A DNA stretch of 64,000 bases from VYFG01 sp965248685. Lineage in GTDB: Bacteria > Pseudomonadota > Gammaproteobacteria > Arenicellales > Poriferihabitantaceae. The translations under genes and the position numbers were made by a program. The notes beneath the pieces are model-generated. The model made no database searches. It had not been told where the DNA came from and worked only from the letters and a program-made list of their open reading frames with translations. The DNA is taken from the NCBI GenBank assembly GCA_965248685.1, contig CBDFKC010000003.1, positions 1,798,001-1,862,000 on the forward strand, given 5' to 3'. Each line of letters starts with the position of its first letter. Position 1 is the first letter of the stretch. Below are positions 51,726-60,682 of this stretch, one piece after another.

Positions 51726-52967
51726 ATGAGTATATCGCTGCAACATTGTATCGATCTCGATCAACGAGACCCCCTTAAATCTTGCCGCAATCGATTTGTC
51801 CTAGACCCGGCCAAGGTTTATTTGGACGGAAATTCCCTCGGGGCGCTTCCGACTACGGCCTCTAACAGTATTCTGCGAACAGTGGAAAAGGAATGGGGAC
51901 AAGACTTAATCGAGAGCTGGAACAAGGCAGGGTGGTTTCAACTGACCGGAGTATTAGGGGATCGAATCGGTTCTATGGTTGGCGCGTCAGCGGGACAGAT
52001 AGTGGTTTGTGATAACACGTCGATCAACCTGTACAAAGCACTGCATGCTGCCCTCGGAATTAATTCAGCCAGATGCCGAATTATCGCCCAGCGAAATGAG
52101 TTTCCAACGGACCTTTATACTATCCAGGGGGTTACAGATTGTTTCCCCAGGGAATTATCCGTTGAACTGATAGACGATCAATCAGAAGTAGAAAATTGCC
52201 TGGATAAGGAGGTTGCGGTGATGTTGCTGTCCCAGGTTAACTATAAGTCTGGCAAGATGCTGGATATGCAGGAAATTACCGCAAAGGCACATCAGGCGGG
52301 GGCATTGGTCATCTGGGATTTATGCCACAGCGCCGGGGTGATTCCTATCCAACTTGATCAATGGGAGGTCGATTTCGCGGTTGGTTGTACCTATAAATAT
52401 CTCAATGGTGGTCCGGGTTCTCCGGCATTCATCTATGCCGCAAAGCGCCACCATTCGATGATGCGCCAGCCGCTGACCGGATGGTGGGGGCATGCCAGTC
52501 CATTTGACTTTTCTGTGGAATACTCTCCCGCCGAGGGAATTAAACTAATGCTATCGGGAACCCAGCCGATTTTGTCGATGCGGGGTGTTGGTTGTGGCCT
52601 GGACACATTTGACCAGGTCAGCATCGACTCGATACGGGAAAAATCCATGGCTTTATGCCAACTATTTATTCAGTTGGTAAGACAAAACTGCGCCGAATAT
52701 GATCTCGACATCATAGGTCCGGAGAATCCCCAGCAACGAGGAAGCCATGTTTCCATCGCCTTTCCACATGGTTATCAGGTGGTTCAGGCAATGATAGAAC
52801 AGGGCGTAACCGGAGACTTCAGGGCACCAAACCTTATGCGTTTTGGTTTTGCCCCACTCTATATTGGATACCAGCAGATCTGGCAGGGGGTCGAAGTACT
52901 AAGGAAATGCCTGGAGCAAAAAGTCTGGGAGAATCCCAAGTATGACCGAGTTGGATCTGTGACTTAA
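51726..52967 (+). CDS. kynU: Kynureninase
   Basis: 413 residues, a PLP enzyme that cleaves kynurenine or 3-hydroxykynurenine to anthranilate or 3-hydroxyanthranilate plus alanine. Seen: KVYLDGNSLGALP, CDNTSINLYKALHAAL, the PLP-phosphate-side WDLCHSAGVIPI, and the Schiff-base Lys224 in VGCTYKYLNGGPG. HASPFDFSVEYSPAEGI and SMRGVGCGLDTFD are family specific. No other tryptophan-catabolic genes are adjacent. Confidence 0.95.
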   Translation: MSISLQHCIDLDQRDPLKSCRNRFVLDPAKVYLDGNSLGALPTTASNSILRTVEKEWGQDLIESWNKAGWFQLTGVLGDRIGSMVGASAGQIVVCDNTSINLYKALHAALGINSARCRIIAQRNEFPTDLYTIQGVTDCFPRELSVELIDDQSEVENCLDKEVAVMLLSQVNYKSGKMLDMQEITAKAHQAGALVIWDLCHSAGVIPIQLDQWEVDFAVGCTYKYLNGGPGSPAFIYAAKRHHSMMRQPLTGWWGHASPFDFSVEYSPAEGIKLMLSGTQPILSMRGVGCGLDTFDQVSIDSIREKSMALCQLFIQLVRQNCAEYDLDIIGPENPQQRGSHVSIAFPHGYQVVQAMIEQGVTGDFRAPNLMRFGFAPLYIGYQQIWQGVEVLRKCLEQKVWENPKYDRVGSVT

Positions 52968-52993
52968 AGCGTTTGCAAAAGAAACTACTTTTT

Positions 52994-53866
52994 TTATCTC
53001 GTAGTTAGGCTGTCGACTAGGGTGGGTAGGGCAATTTCGCAATTTTCCGATACGATCTGATCGAACAACTCGGCGCCGCGCATGGTCCCCTGATTAATGC
53101 CGTACAGCGGTAGTTTGTGGTCATGGGCCCATTTTATAAAACGAAAACCTGAGTACACCGTAAGGGAACTGCCGATAACCAGAACGCAATCAGATTCTCC
53201 CAGGGAACGAAAACATTCATCGACTACTAGTTTTGGTACCGTGCCGCCAAAGAAAATTACCCTGGGCATCATTATGCCGTTGCAATTTCTGCATGGGGAT
53301 GGAGTAACCGATGCCAGATCAAATTCTTCAATCCCGGCGTCTCCATCGGGAAGCACTTCGGTGATATAAAGTTCCAACTCTGCGTTGAGTTCTTCCAATT
53401 GGGTTTGATAGTCAGGGCGGGAAATGATCTGACCACATTCGAGACACAGAACCTGATCCAATCTTCCATGCAGATCGATTACATTACGGGTCCCGGCGAT
53501 ACTGTGCAGTCGATCAACATTCTGAGTTATAAGTTGGGATAGTCGTTGGTCTCGTTGCAATTGGGTAATGGCATGATGCGCCGAGTTAGGCCGCGCATTA
53601 CTCATATGTCGCCAGCCAACCATACTGCGGGCCCAGTACCTCTGGCGTGATGAAAGCTGATTGATAAAATCCTGATGCTCGATAGGGCGAGAATGTTGCC
53701 AGTTGCCCCGGTGATCGCGATAGGTAGGAATGCCGGAAGGGGCGCTGATCCCGGCGCCGGTTAATATCCAGATTTTTCGCTTGTTCGTCAGTCTTTCGCC
53801 TAATTCTTCAATACATTCTATGTCTGCAGTGGAGGTGGGAAGGGGCATCCTGGCTTTAGCCTGCAA
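52994..53866 (-). CDS. Sirtuin NAD-dependent protein deacylase (SIR2 family)
   Basis: 290 residues with all sirtuin motifs: GAGISAPSGIPTYRDHRG, ITQNVDRLH, catalytic His in VIDLHGRLD, two Zn-binding pairs (CLEC and CRNC) and VIGSSLTVYSG. The N-terminal MQAKARMPLPTSTADIE is extra. The cofactor is NAD+. Its substrate proteins are unknown. It overlaps the 3' end of the upstream EamA gene by 11 bp, so the two share a transcript. Confidence 0.94.
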   Translation of the reverse strand: MQAKARMPLPTSTADIECIEELGERLTNKRKIWILTGAGISAPSGIPTYRDHRGNWQHSRPIEHQDFINQLSSRQRYWARSMVGWRHMSNARPNSAHHAITQLQRDQRLSQLITQNVDRLHSIAGTRNVIDLHGRLDQVLCLECGQIISRPDYQTQLEELNAELELYITEVLPDGDAGIEEFDLASVTPSPCRNCNGIMMPRVIFFGGTVPKLVVDECFRSLGESDCVLVIGSSLTVYSGFRFIKWAHDHKLPLYGINQGTMRGAELFDQIVSENCEIALPTLVDSLTTR

Positions 53867-54749
53867 TCTGCGCTAATCGGGACTCTCTATGAAAAATATA
53901 GATACCCGATCCGACGATGATCGATACGCCGAACCAAGTTATGGCGTCCGGAAAATCTCCAAAAATGACCAGCCCCAATACCGTAGCGCCAATGATTTCC
54001 ACGTATTGAAATGGTGCTAGCACCCCTACTTCAGCCCTTCGAAAAGCGTGCACTACCAGTAGATGGCCTACCGTGGCGATTAACCCAAGGGCGGCAAGTA
54101 ATGCCCATTCTGTGGTGGTTGGCCAGATCGCGGTGAGTATTTCGATGTCACAGTTAGTGCCGATATAAAGTGCCAGACTCATGACGATACAGCCAAATAT
54201 GCCGGCGAAGAACTGTAGCCGAACAGGATCTTCATGTCGGACTAGTTTACGGGTTAGCAGGATGTAAAAGGAAAAACACAAGGCAGCTCCAACCGGATAT
54301 AGCACGGTCCAGCCAACTTCTACGAAAGTAGGTCTGATGATCACCATCGCCCCCAGAAAGCCAATGGCGATGGCGGACAATCTCCTCCAGCCCACGGACT
54401 CGCCGAGAACAACGGCGGATAACAGCGTTACGATCAGGGGCTCGATAAAAAATATTGAAATCGCGTCGGCAATAGGAAGGGTTTTGAGCCCGGTAAAAAA
54501 CAGCAATGTTGCGGTCGCAATCAGGCTTCCACGGACAGCGTGTAACCACAAAGTTGGCGTCAACCAAGGCCCCCGTGTACCCAGGAGAAATGGGAACATG
54601 ATAATGATCTGAAAGAAAAACCGGCTCCAGGTAACCTGCCCGGAGGGAACTGAACCCGACAACCATTTTGCGATGGCGTCGATTCCCGGAAGGATTAACA
54701 TCGCAGTTATCATCATTGCCATAGCGGTGGCTGACTGGTTGTTTTTCAT
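53856..54749 (-). CDS. DMT-superfamily (EamA) exporter
   Basis: 297 residues with ten TM helices in two EamA repeats. The first repeat has DAISIFFIEPLIVTLLSAVV then GWRRLSAIAIGFLGAMVIIR. The second has PFQYVEIIGATVLGLVIFGD then TWFGVSIIVGSGIYIFHRE. It is probably an exporter of amino acids or other small metabolites. Divergent from the tandem adenylate kinase and overlapping the sirtuin gene by 11 bp. Confidence 0.92.
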   Translation of the reverse strand: MKNNQSATAMAMMITAMLILPGIDAIAKWLSGSVPSGQVTWSRFFFQIIIMFPFLLGTRGPWLTPTLWLHAVRGSLIATATLLFFTGLKTLPIADAISIFFIEPLIVTLLSAVVLGESVGWRRLSAIAIGFLGAMVIIRPTFVEVGWTVLYPVGAALCFSFYILLTRKLVRHEDPVRLQFFAGIFGCIVMSLALYIGTNCDIEILTAIWPTTTEWALLAALGLIATVGHLLVVHAFRRAEVGVLAPFQYVEIIGATVLGLVIFGDFPDAITWFGVSIIVGSGIYIFHRESRLAQIAG

Positions 54750-54940
54750 GCAGGGTATTTAGCACACTAACGGGAGTTTAACTATCGATTGTGGTCGGTT
54801 CAGCCACGGTAAATTAGATGGCGAGCTGCTGACGTTCCTGTTTGAGTGAAGGTAAAAAATATCTGATTTGAGGTTCAACTTAATACACAACACTAGGTAC
54901 AATCGGCTACCTGTATTAGATCTTAAAAAATAGAGAGTAC

Positions 54941-56353
54941 ATGATGAATATTGCCTTGATTGGGCCTTCTGGAGTTGGCAAAGGTACCCAGGCGGCTCAG
55001 CTAATCGACCGATTTGGCCTGATGCCATTAGCCACCGGGCAGTTGCTTCGCCAGAATCTGGAACAGCGCAGGGCGGTTGGACTACTGGCCCAACGTTATC
55101 TGACCAAAGGTGAGCTGGTGCCAGATGAAGTGGTGGACGCGATGGTGGCGGAATGGCTTTGGCACATAGAGCCGAGCCGCGGCGCATTGTTCGACGGGTT
55201 TCCACGCACTATCGAACAGGCCCAGTTTCTTGACAATATTTTTGTCGAGGTTGGTCGTGAACTCGACACCGTTATCTATTTAAAGATGTCTGATGATGCG
55301 GTGGAAAAAAGGCTCGCGGGGCGAATTGTATGTTCCCGCTGCCAAACACCTTTTCACCAGGATTTTAAGCCCCCTGGTAAATCTGGCGTTTGTGATGCAT
55401 GCGGTAGTGAGTTAATAGCCTGGCCTGACGATATTCAGCAGATGGTACGGGTAAGGCTGCGGGCTTTTCGCCGGGTTCTTGGCCCGGTGCTGGACTACTA
55501 CACAAATACTGATCGGTTAATAACCATCGATGGTGATCGCTCCCTTGAAGAAGTGGGGAAGTCGGTATTGCAGGCAATCGAAAAAATTAGATTGGACGAG
55601 CCAACCCAGACCGCTTCTGCTGAGGAGAAGTCGGTGGAAGCCAGCCACGAATACGTTAATATGTTGTTGCCGGATGAAGTGACCCATCAAAGTGTTGATC
55701 TGGTCTTAATAGGTGGCCCCGGGTCGGGCAAAGGTACCCAGGCAGAGCAATTGCAAAGCCATCTAAACCTGCCTCATATCGCCACTGGGGATCTGTTTCG
55801 AGATAATTTAAAAAACAAAACCAGTTTGGGCGAGTTAGCCAAGAGTTTTATGAACCGAGGTGCACTGGTACCGGATGACGTGACCGAGGCCATGGTTGAA
55901 GATCGTTTGGCCCAATCCGACGCTGATCCAGGTTTTATCCTTGACGGCTTTCCTCGGACCCTGCAACAAACCTACGCCCTGACAGAAATCATGAATGCCG
56001 CAGGCCGGCGGATCAATCAGGTAATTTATATCCGGGTTTCAGATGAGGAAATTGTTCGCCGACTTTCTGGTCGTCTGATCTGCCGGGAATGTCAGACGCC
56101 CTATCATGTCGACTTTAAGCCGCCTCAGCAACCCGGAGTTTGTGATAATTGTAGCGGTGAGCTGTATCAGCGAGATGATGATAATCCAAAAACTGTAAGG
56201 GCCCGACTCAAGACCTTTCATTCCCAAACCGGGCCAATCCTCAGTTACTACCGGGATGCTGGTGTGCTTACAGGAATCGATGGAGAAGGGGAGGTTTCTG
56301 ATGTGGTCCAACGAACCATCGAAGCCTCTGACGCCGCTCGACTAAAAGCGTAA
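54941..56353 (+). CDS. Tandem double adenylate kinase fusion
   Basis: 470 residues made of two complete Adk domains (about 1-215 and 252-470) joined by an acidic linker. Each has a P-loop (GPSGVGKGTQ at 8-17; GGPGSGKGTQ at 258-267), DGFPRT, the LID with four Cys for zinc (CSRCQTPF...CDAC; CRECQTPY...CDNC) and the LID Arg. Domain 2 keeps the Mg-linked Asp284 (ATGDLFRDN), while domain 1 has Gln34 there (ATGQLLRQN). It balances AMP, ATP and ADP; domain 1 may be altered. The LID zinc Cys4 is unusual for Gram-negatives. The start has MMN with GAG upstream. Confidence 0.92.
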   Translation: MMNIALIGPSGVGKGTQAAQLIDRFGLMPLATGQLLRQNLEQRRAVGLLAQRYLTKGELVPDEVVDAMVAEWLWHIEPSRGALFDGFPRTIEQAQFLDNIFVEVGRELDTVIYLKMSDDAVEKRLAGRIVCSRCQTPFHQDFKPPGKSGVCDACGSELIAWPDDIQQMVRVRLRAFRRVLGPVLDYYTNTDRLITIDGDRSLEEVGKSVLQAIEKIRLDEPTQTASAEEKSVEASHEYVNMLLPDEVTHQSVDLVLIGGPGSGKGTQAEQLQSHLNLPHIATGDLFRDNLKNKTSLGELAKSFMNRGALVPDDVTEAMVEDRLAQSDADPGFILDGFPRTLQQTYALTEIMNAAGRRINQVIYIRVSDEEIVRRLSGRLICRECQTPYHVDFKPPQQPGVCDNCSGELYQRDDDNPKTVRARLKTFHSQTGPILSYYRDAGVLTGIDGEGEVSDVVQRTIEASDAARLKA

Positions 56354-56366
56354 TTGGCCTGATTGA

Positions 56367-57290
56367 TCAGCCAACTTCTACACGATATCCCACCCGGGGA
56401 AAGTGAACTGCTATTTCACCGATCCGGGCATCTTGCCGCACAATTACCAGGGTCTCTGAATCGAGGCTGACAATTTTGCCACTGACCCGGGGGTCACCGC
56501 CATCTCCTTGCGGAACAATGGACACTTCCATTCCCGGGGCCAGATAATCGAACTCCCCGGGGTCCGATTTCATGTCGATATCAGGAGTAGCGCTTGTGGC
56601 GATTTCCAGTGCAGTGGCAGGCTCAATTGAAACTGGTTGGCCATGACCAATGATATTTACCCGATTTTCCCAGGCGACTAATTGAGGAAACTGGGATAGA
56701 AATTCGGGGCCCCTGTCCCAACGACCCCGAATGAACCAGACCAGGTAATACCCAAGCGCATCGATTAGCCCGGGCTTTTCTCCGCAAATATAATTGCGAC
56801 CATCCACCAGATTTTGCTCAATCCACTGCAATTGTCCGCGTATTTGTCCCAGGCTATGATTCACTTCAGTCTGAATTTTGCTGAGTTCGAACTCTTCACC
56901 AAAATACAATCGACCCCGGTCAGAGGCAAATTCTGCTGGCAGGTTTTGAGCGCTACCAAGCACCAGGGCAATCGCATGGGTAAACAGGGGCCCGTCGGTC
57001 CATCGGCTGACTCCCCAGGCGAGACCCTGGTCGCCACTTGGAAAAATTGTTGGTTTGGGATAGCGTCTTTCCAGCTCGCGAATAATACATTGACTGTCGC
57101 AGAAAACAGTCGCACCTATTTGCATCACCGGAGTTCGCCTGTATCCGCCAGTCAGTGGAACAAGATCGGGTTTTGGCGGTAGTCGAGGAATTTCTACAGA
57201 TTTCCAGTCAAGGGATTTTATGCCGAGGATTACCCTAACTTTCTCGGCGACCGGGGATTGTGGGTAGTGATGCAGAATTATGTCTGACAT
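56367..57290 (-). CDS. Glutathione S-transferase-like protein with C-terminal beta extension
   Basis: 307 residues from MSDIILHHYPQSPVAEKVRV; the frame is open nine codons further. The thioredoxin-fold N-domain shows RRTPVMQIGATVFCDSQCII (cis-Pro strand and glutathione loop) and the helical C-domain YICGEKPGLIDALGYYLVWF. The last 70 residues (SDPGEFDYLAPGMEVSIVPQ to HFPRVGYRVEVG) form an extra beta-rich domain not found in normal GSTs of about 200-230 residues. Convergent with the adenylate kinase; an 8-bp hairpin (56354-56374) covers both stops. Confidence 0.82.
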   Translation of the reverse strand: MSDIILHHYPQSPVAEKVRVILGIKSLDWKSVEIPRLPPKPDLVPLTGGYRRTPVMQIGATVFCDSQCIIRELERRYPKPTIFPSGDQGLAWGVSRWTDGPLFTHAIALVLGSAQNLPAEFASDRGRLYFGEEFELSKIQTEVNHSLGQIRGQLQWIEQNLVDGRNYICGEKPGLIDALGYYLVWFIRGRWDRGPEFLSQFPQLVAWENRVNIIGHGQPVSIEPATALEIATSATPDIDMKSDPGEFDYLAPGMEVSIVPQGDGGDPRVSGKIVSLDSETLVIVRQDARIGEIAVHFPRVGYRVEVG

Positions 57291-57538
57291 GATTGGGTTA
57301 GTTTCATTTAAAAACAAAATTGGTTGTAATTATATCCAGACAGTCGTTTGGGTAAGATCTCAACGCTATCTTTTGTCCTTTGACTATCGGCTGCATGATC
57401 AATATATCAGAAGCCACCGTTTATTTTTCGAATTTCCCTTGCGAGACTATCTAACGATCCATTTGCACTTTTTCAATTTTTCAATTAGTTTGCCTGGAGC
57501 GAAAGAAGACTTTGTCAAAGATTCAACCAGGTATATTT

Positions 57539-58321
57539 ATGGCGACACGAAAATTAATTCAACCCTTGTTTCAACTGGATGGCAAAGTGGCCTTGATCAC
57601 AGGTGCCAGCAAGGGTATTGGCGAGGCGATGGCCCGGGGCCTGGCTGAATTTGGTGCCAAGGTAGTGCTCTCCAGTCGCAAATATGAGGCGGTTGAAGCT
57701 GTAGCGATGCGATTTCTAAACGATGGCCTGGAGGCGTCTGCAGTTGCTGCCAATATGAGTAATCTGGAGGACATAGATGAGTTGGTGGATAAATCCGTGG
57801 AATTATATGGAGGCATAGATATACTCATTAATAACGCCGCAGCGAATCCAGTGTTTGGCCCGATTCAGAATACCGAACAACGGGCTTTTGACAAGATTAT
57901 CGAGGTTAATCTGAAGGGCCCCTTTGAATTGTGCAAGAAGGTATACCCCATACTGAAACAACGAGGAGGAGGGTCGATTATTAATATCGGATCTATCGGC
58001 GGAATTACCCCGGAAGCAGGAATTGGAATTTACAGTGTCAGTAAAGCGGCGATAAATAATCTTACCCAAGCTATGGCCCAGGACTGGGGGCCGGATAATA
58101 TTCGGGTGAACGCAATTTGTCCGGGTTTGATCAAGACAAAATTTAGTGAGGCGTTGTGGAAAGATGAAACCCGATTGGATCGATTCCTTCAGCATATTCC
58201 TCTCAAGCGCCCAGGCAATCCCGAAGATATCGCGGGCTTAGCAGTTTTTCTCGCGTCTGATGCATCGTCTTATTGTACCGGTAGCGTTTATTTGGTCGAT
58301 GGTGGCTACAAAGCAACCTGA
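57539..58321 (+). CDS. Short-chain dehydrogenase/reductase (SDR)
   Basis: 260 residues from the ATG at 57539 (MATRKLIQPLFQLDGKVALI); the frame opens nine codons earlier. Cofactor motif TGASKGIGEA, NNAAANP, catalytic Ser in INIGSIGGITPEAG and YSVSKAA. The C-terminal SSYCTGSVYLVDGGYKAT is typical. An NAD(P)-dependent oxidoreductase of unknown substrate. The next gene follows after 30 bp on the same strand and may be cotranscribed. Confidence 0.9.
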   Translation: MATRKLIQPLFQLDGKVALITGASKGIGEAMARGLAEFGAKVVLSSRKYEAVEAVAMRFLNDGLEASAVAANMSNLEDIDELVDKSVELYGGIDILINNAAANPVFGPIQNTEQRAFDKIIEVNLKGPFELCKKVYPILKQRGGGSIINIGSIGGITPEAGIGIYSVSKAAINNLTQAMAQDWGPDNIRVNAICPGLIKTKFSEALWKDETRLDRFLQHIPLKRPGNPEDIAGLAVFLASDASSYCTGSVYLVDGGYKAT

Positions 58322-58351
58322 TAGTAATCGCTCTTAAGAATTTGAAATAAC

Positions 58352-59617
58352 ATGGCCTTGGCAGATTATCAGCATATTATCGACCACGCGAAAACACTGT
58401 ACAAAATCGCGGGGGGAATTCGAATTCTCGGTCATCTCGCCTGGCCAATTGAAATCAGAGATGAATTCTTTCGATCGGGTAAATCGACACTTCCTGAGCC
58501 GGTCTATGTTGATTTTGACGGTAGTGAAATTATCAAGGTAACCGATAAAATTATTGCTGCCATGGGGGACGCCCCAGCGGAACAATGGTTGAGTCGCCAG
58601 GCGACCAGTATACGAACCTGCGCATGTATGCTTGAAAGCGTGGGGACAATCGATTTTTTGCGATACTCGCAACAGCTGTATGGCAAACCGACAGGTCATG
58701 TTACCGACGGTAAAAATAAAGTGCTCGATCTCGCCAGGCAATTCGATCAGTCCCTGAGTTATTTTGTTGACGCCGCGGTGTCCCAGCCCAATCTGCCGAG
58801 ATTCAGTTCTGATCAGGCCGCCAGCAAAATTTTGCAGGTGATTCAGGGAAAATTTGGTCAAGATACGCCCGAGATATCAATTGTCGAAAACTTGTCGGCA
58901 AATGCTACCGCGAGCGCCAGAAGAATCCGACTGCGTAAGGATGCAACTTTTTCCCAGCGTTACATCAACCAGTTGATTCAACATGAAGCCTATATCCACT
59001 TCGCCACGTCAGCCAATGGCAAGGTTCAGGATTTATTGCCGATACTGGCCATAAGCCATCCCGGTACGACCCGAACCCAGGAAGGACTCGCAGTGTTCGC
59101 GGAGTTTATTACAGGAACTATTGATATCGTTCGATTACGTCGATTATCCGATCGGGTCATCGCCATTCAAATGGCAATTGACGGTGCGGATTTTATCGAA
59201 GTATTTCGCTTTTTTGAGGAACGTCAGGACGACCAGATCCAGGCTTTTGAAAATACCAGAAGGGTATTTCGCGGGGGCGTCATTTCAGGAGGATCACCGT
59301 TTACCAAGGATATGGTTTATCTTGATGGCCTGCTCAGAGTGCACAATTTTTTACGGGCGATAGTTTCGATGCAGCGAATCGATGTGTTGCCGTATTTGTT
59401 CTGCGGAAAGCTCGACCTGGGAGATATTCCGATAATATGCGAATTAGCTCGGGAAGGAGTGTGCAAGCCACCACGCTTTCTTCCTGACTGGGTGACGGAC
59501 AATGAATTCCTTCTTAGCTACCTCGCCTACTCATCATTCCTCAACCAGATCGACATGGGCAGGGTGCAGGAACATTATCGGCAGGTACTGCAGAGCAGTA
59601 TTCGGGTAACGCCGTAA
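58352..59617 (+). CDS. QEGLA-motif (DUF1704, MATCAP-like) putative metallopeptidase
   Basis: 421 residues. The family name motif is visible as TRTQEGLAVFAEF (Glu244) and a zinc-type H211-E-A-Y-I-H216 lies upstream (LIQHEAYIHFATSANG), the HExxxH...E layout of the eukaryotic MATCAP/KIAA0895 tubulin carboxypeptidases. Bacterial members have been annotated as flavohemoglobin-expression-modulating proteins. The N-terminal 150 residues are a helical domain. It is cytosolic and presumably trims a C-terminal residue, but no substrate is known. It is located 30 bp after the SDR. Confidence 0.85.
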   Translation: MALADYQHIIDHAKTLYKIAGGIRILGHLAWPIEIRDEFFRSGKSTLPEPVYVDFDGSEIIKVTDKIIAAMGDAPAEQWLSRQATSIRTCACMLESVGTIDFLRYSQQLYGKPTGHVTDGKNKVLDLARQFDQSLSYFVDAAVSQPNLPRFSSDQAASKILQVIQGKFGQDTPEISIVENLSANATASARRIRLRKDATFSQRYINQLIQHEAYIHFATSANGKVQDLLPILAISHPGTTRTQEGLAVFAEFITGTIDIVRLRRLSDRVIAIQMAIDGADFIEVFRFFEERQDDQIQAFENTRRVFRGGVISGGSPFTKDMVYLDGLLRVHNFLRAIVSMQRIDVLPYLFCGKLDLGDIPIICELAREGVCKPPRFLPDWVTDNEFLLSYLAYSSFLNQIDMGRVQEHYRQVLQSSIRVTP

Positions 59618-59656
59618 CCAGATTATCAAATCATTGCTCATCAAACAGGTGCATCA

Positions 59657-60646
59657 TTACAGTAGTGGCGCGATTAGCCTCGATACTGCAAGATGCCCCG
59701 CGGAATTCCAATGACCATCCGCCAAAACTTGATTGGAATTGGCTGGGTCGCGCAAGACTTCGCTGTTAATGTCGATACAACTATTGCCAGTTTCAGCGCA
59801 TAGTCTCCTGAATGTCTGACCAATCATTTGCTGATTGGTGTCGGCATGTCCCATATAGTCATAGTAGGCCAAAATGATTTGTACACCGCTTTCGGCGAGT
59901 GGCATTAACTCCTGGCGGATTAGGTTTGCATACAGCTTAAGCCCCATTTTCTCACTGTCTGCAGAAAAATGGGTGTCTTCGAAAAAAAATGCCATTGCCC
60001 GAGATGCTATATAGGATTTATCTCGCAACCAACCAATAACACTGATACCAGGAAAGGACTCTACGGTCTCGCTATTTTGGTCAAACAGTATTTGTGGCTT
60101 CGATCTGGCAGCGAATGTTGAACGGGTGATGTCGGTAAAATCATTACTGCAGGTAACCAGCAATAACTTGTCGCCGGGACTTAAATCTGCAAAGTATGGC
60201 CTTCCGCGCAGGATTTGCTGAAAGGTGCCATAGCCCATGGTTGCCGTATTAACTATCGATAAGCGAGGGTTCTGTTGACCCAATATTGAATCGAAGCGTT
60301 GTTCAATATTTACCCCTTCTCCAAATGCCAGAGAGTCCCCCATAATGAGCAGCCGTTTGTCCGCGTCTTGCCGCCATTCGCTGGTTTCTCTCAAGCCTTC
60401 CTTATCCGTTACTACCTGCCAGGAATCACCGTTAGCGTTGGTTCTGGAGAGATTAAGATCGGCCAGATTGCGCCAACCAAGCATCGGATCCGGGGTAAAC
60501 AACTTACCCTTACCATAGTGATTTTCCGCCAGCCAGTGTAGTCCGGTTTCTACCAGGATCAATCCTATTACCAGGGTCATTACCGGGACCAATAAAATAA
60601 GTAGAATTTTTCCAGGACCTGAAATAGAGTGACTTTTTGATGACAT
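59657..60646 (-). CDS. Membrane-anchored SGNH/GDSL-like hydrolase
   Basis: 329 residues. One N-terminal TM helix (ILLILLVPVMTLVIGLILVE) anchors a periplasmic SGNH domain. The nucleophile is Ser105 in IMGDSLAFGEG. Block III reads TCSNDFTDITRS (Asn-Asp). The Asp/His block is ADGHWNSAGH at 309-318. Such proteins accompany glycan-modifying clusters, often as O-acyl esterases or transferases. It is the last gene of the carbamoyltransferase cluster, 36 bp after it. Confidence 0.85.
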   Translation of the reverse strand: MSSKSHSISGPGKILLILLVPVMTLVIGLILVETGLHWLAENHYGKGKLFTPDPMLGWRNLADLNLSRTNANGDSWQVVTDKEGLRETSEWRQDADKRLLIMGDSLAFGEGVNIEQRFDSILGQQNPRLSIVNTATMGYGTFQQILRGRPYFADLSPGDKLLLVTCSNDFTDITRSTFAARSKPQILFDQNSETVESFPGISVIGWLRDKSYIASRAMAFFFEDTHFSADSEKMGLKLYANLIRQELMPLAESGVQIILAYYDYMGHADTNQQMIGQTFRRLCAETGNSCIDINSEVLRDPANSNQVLADGHWNSAGHLAVSRLIAPLL

Positions 60647-60682
60647 GTCGTAATACGAAATTGCTGAAAACTACAAAGACTA

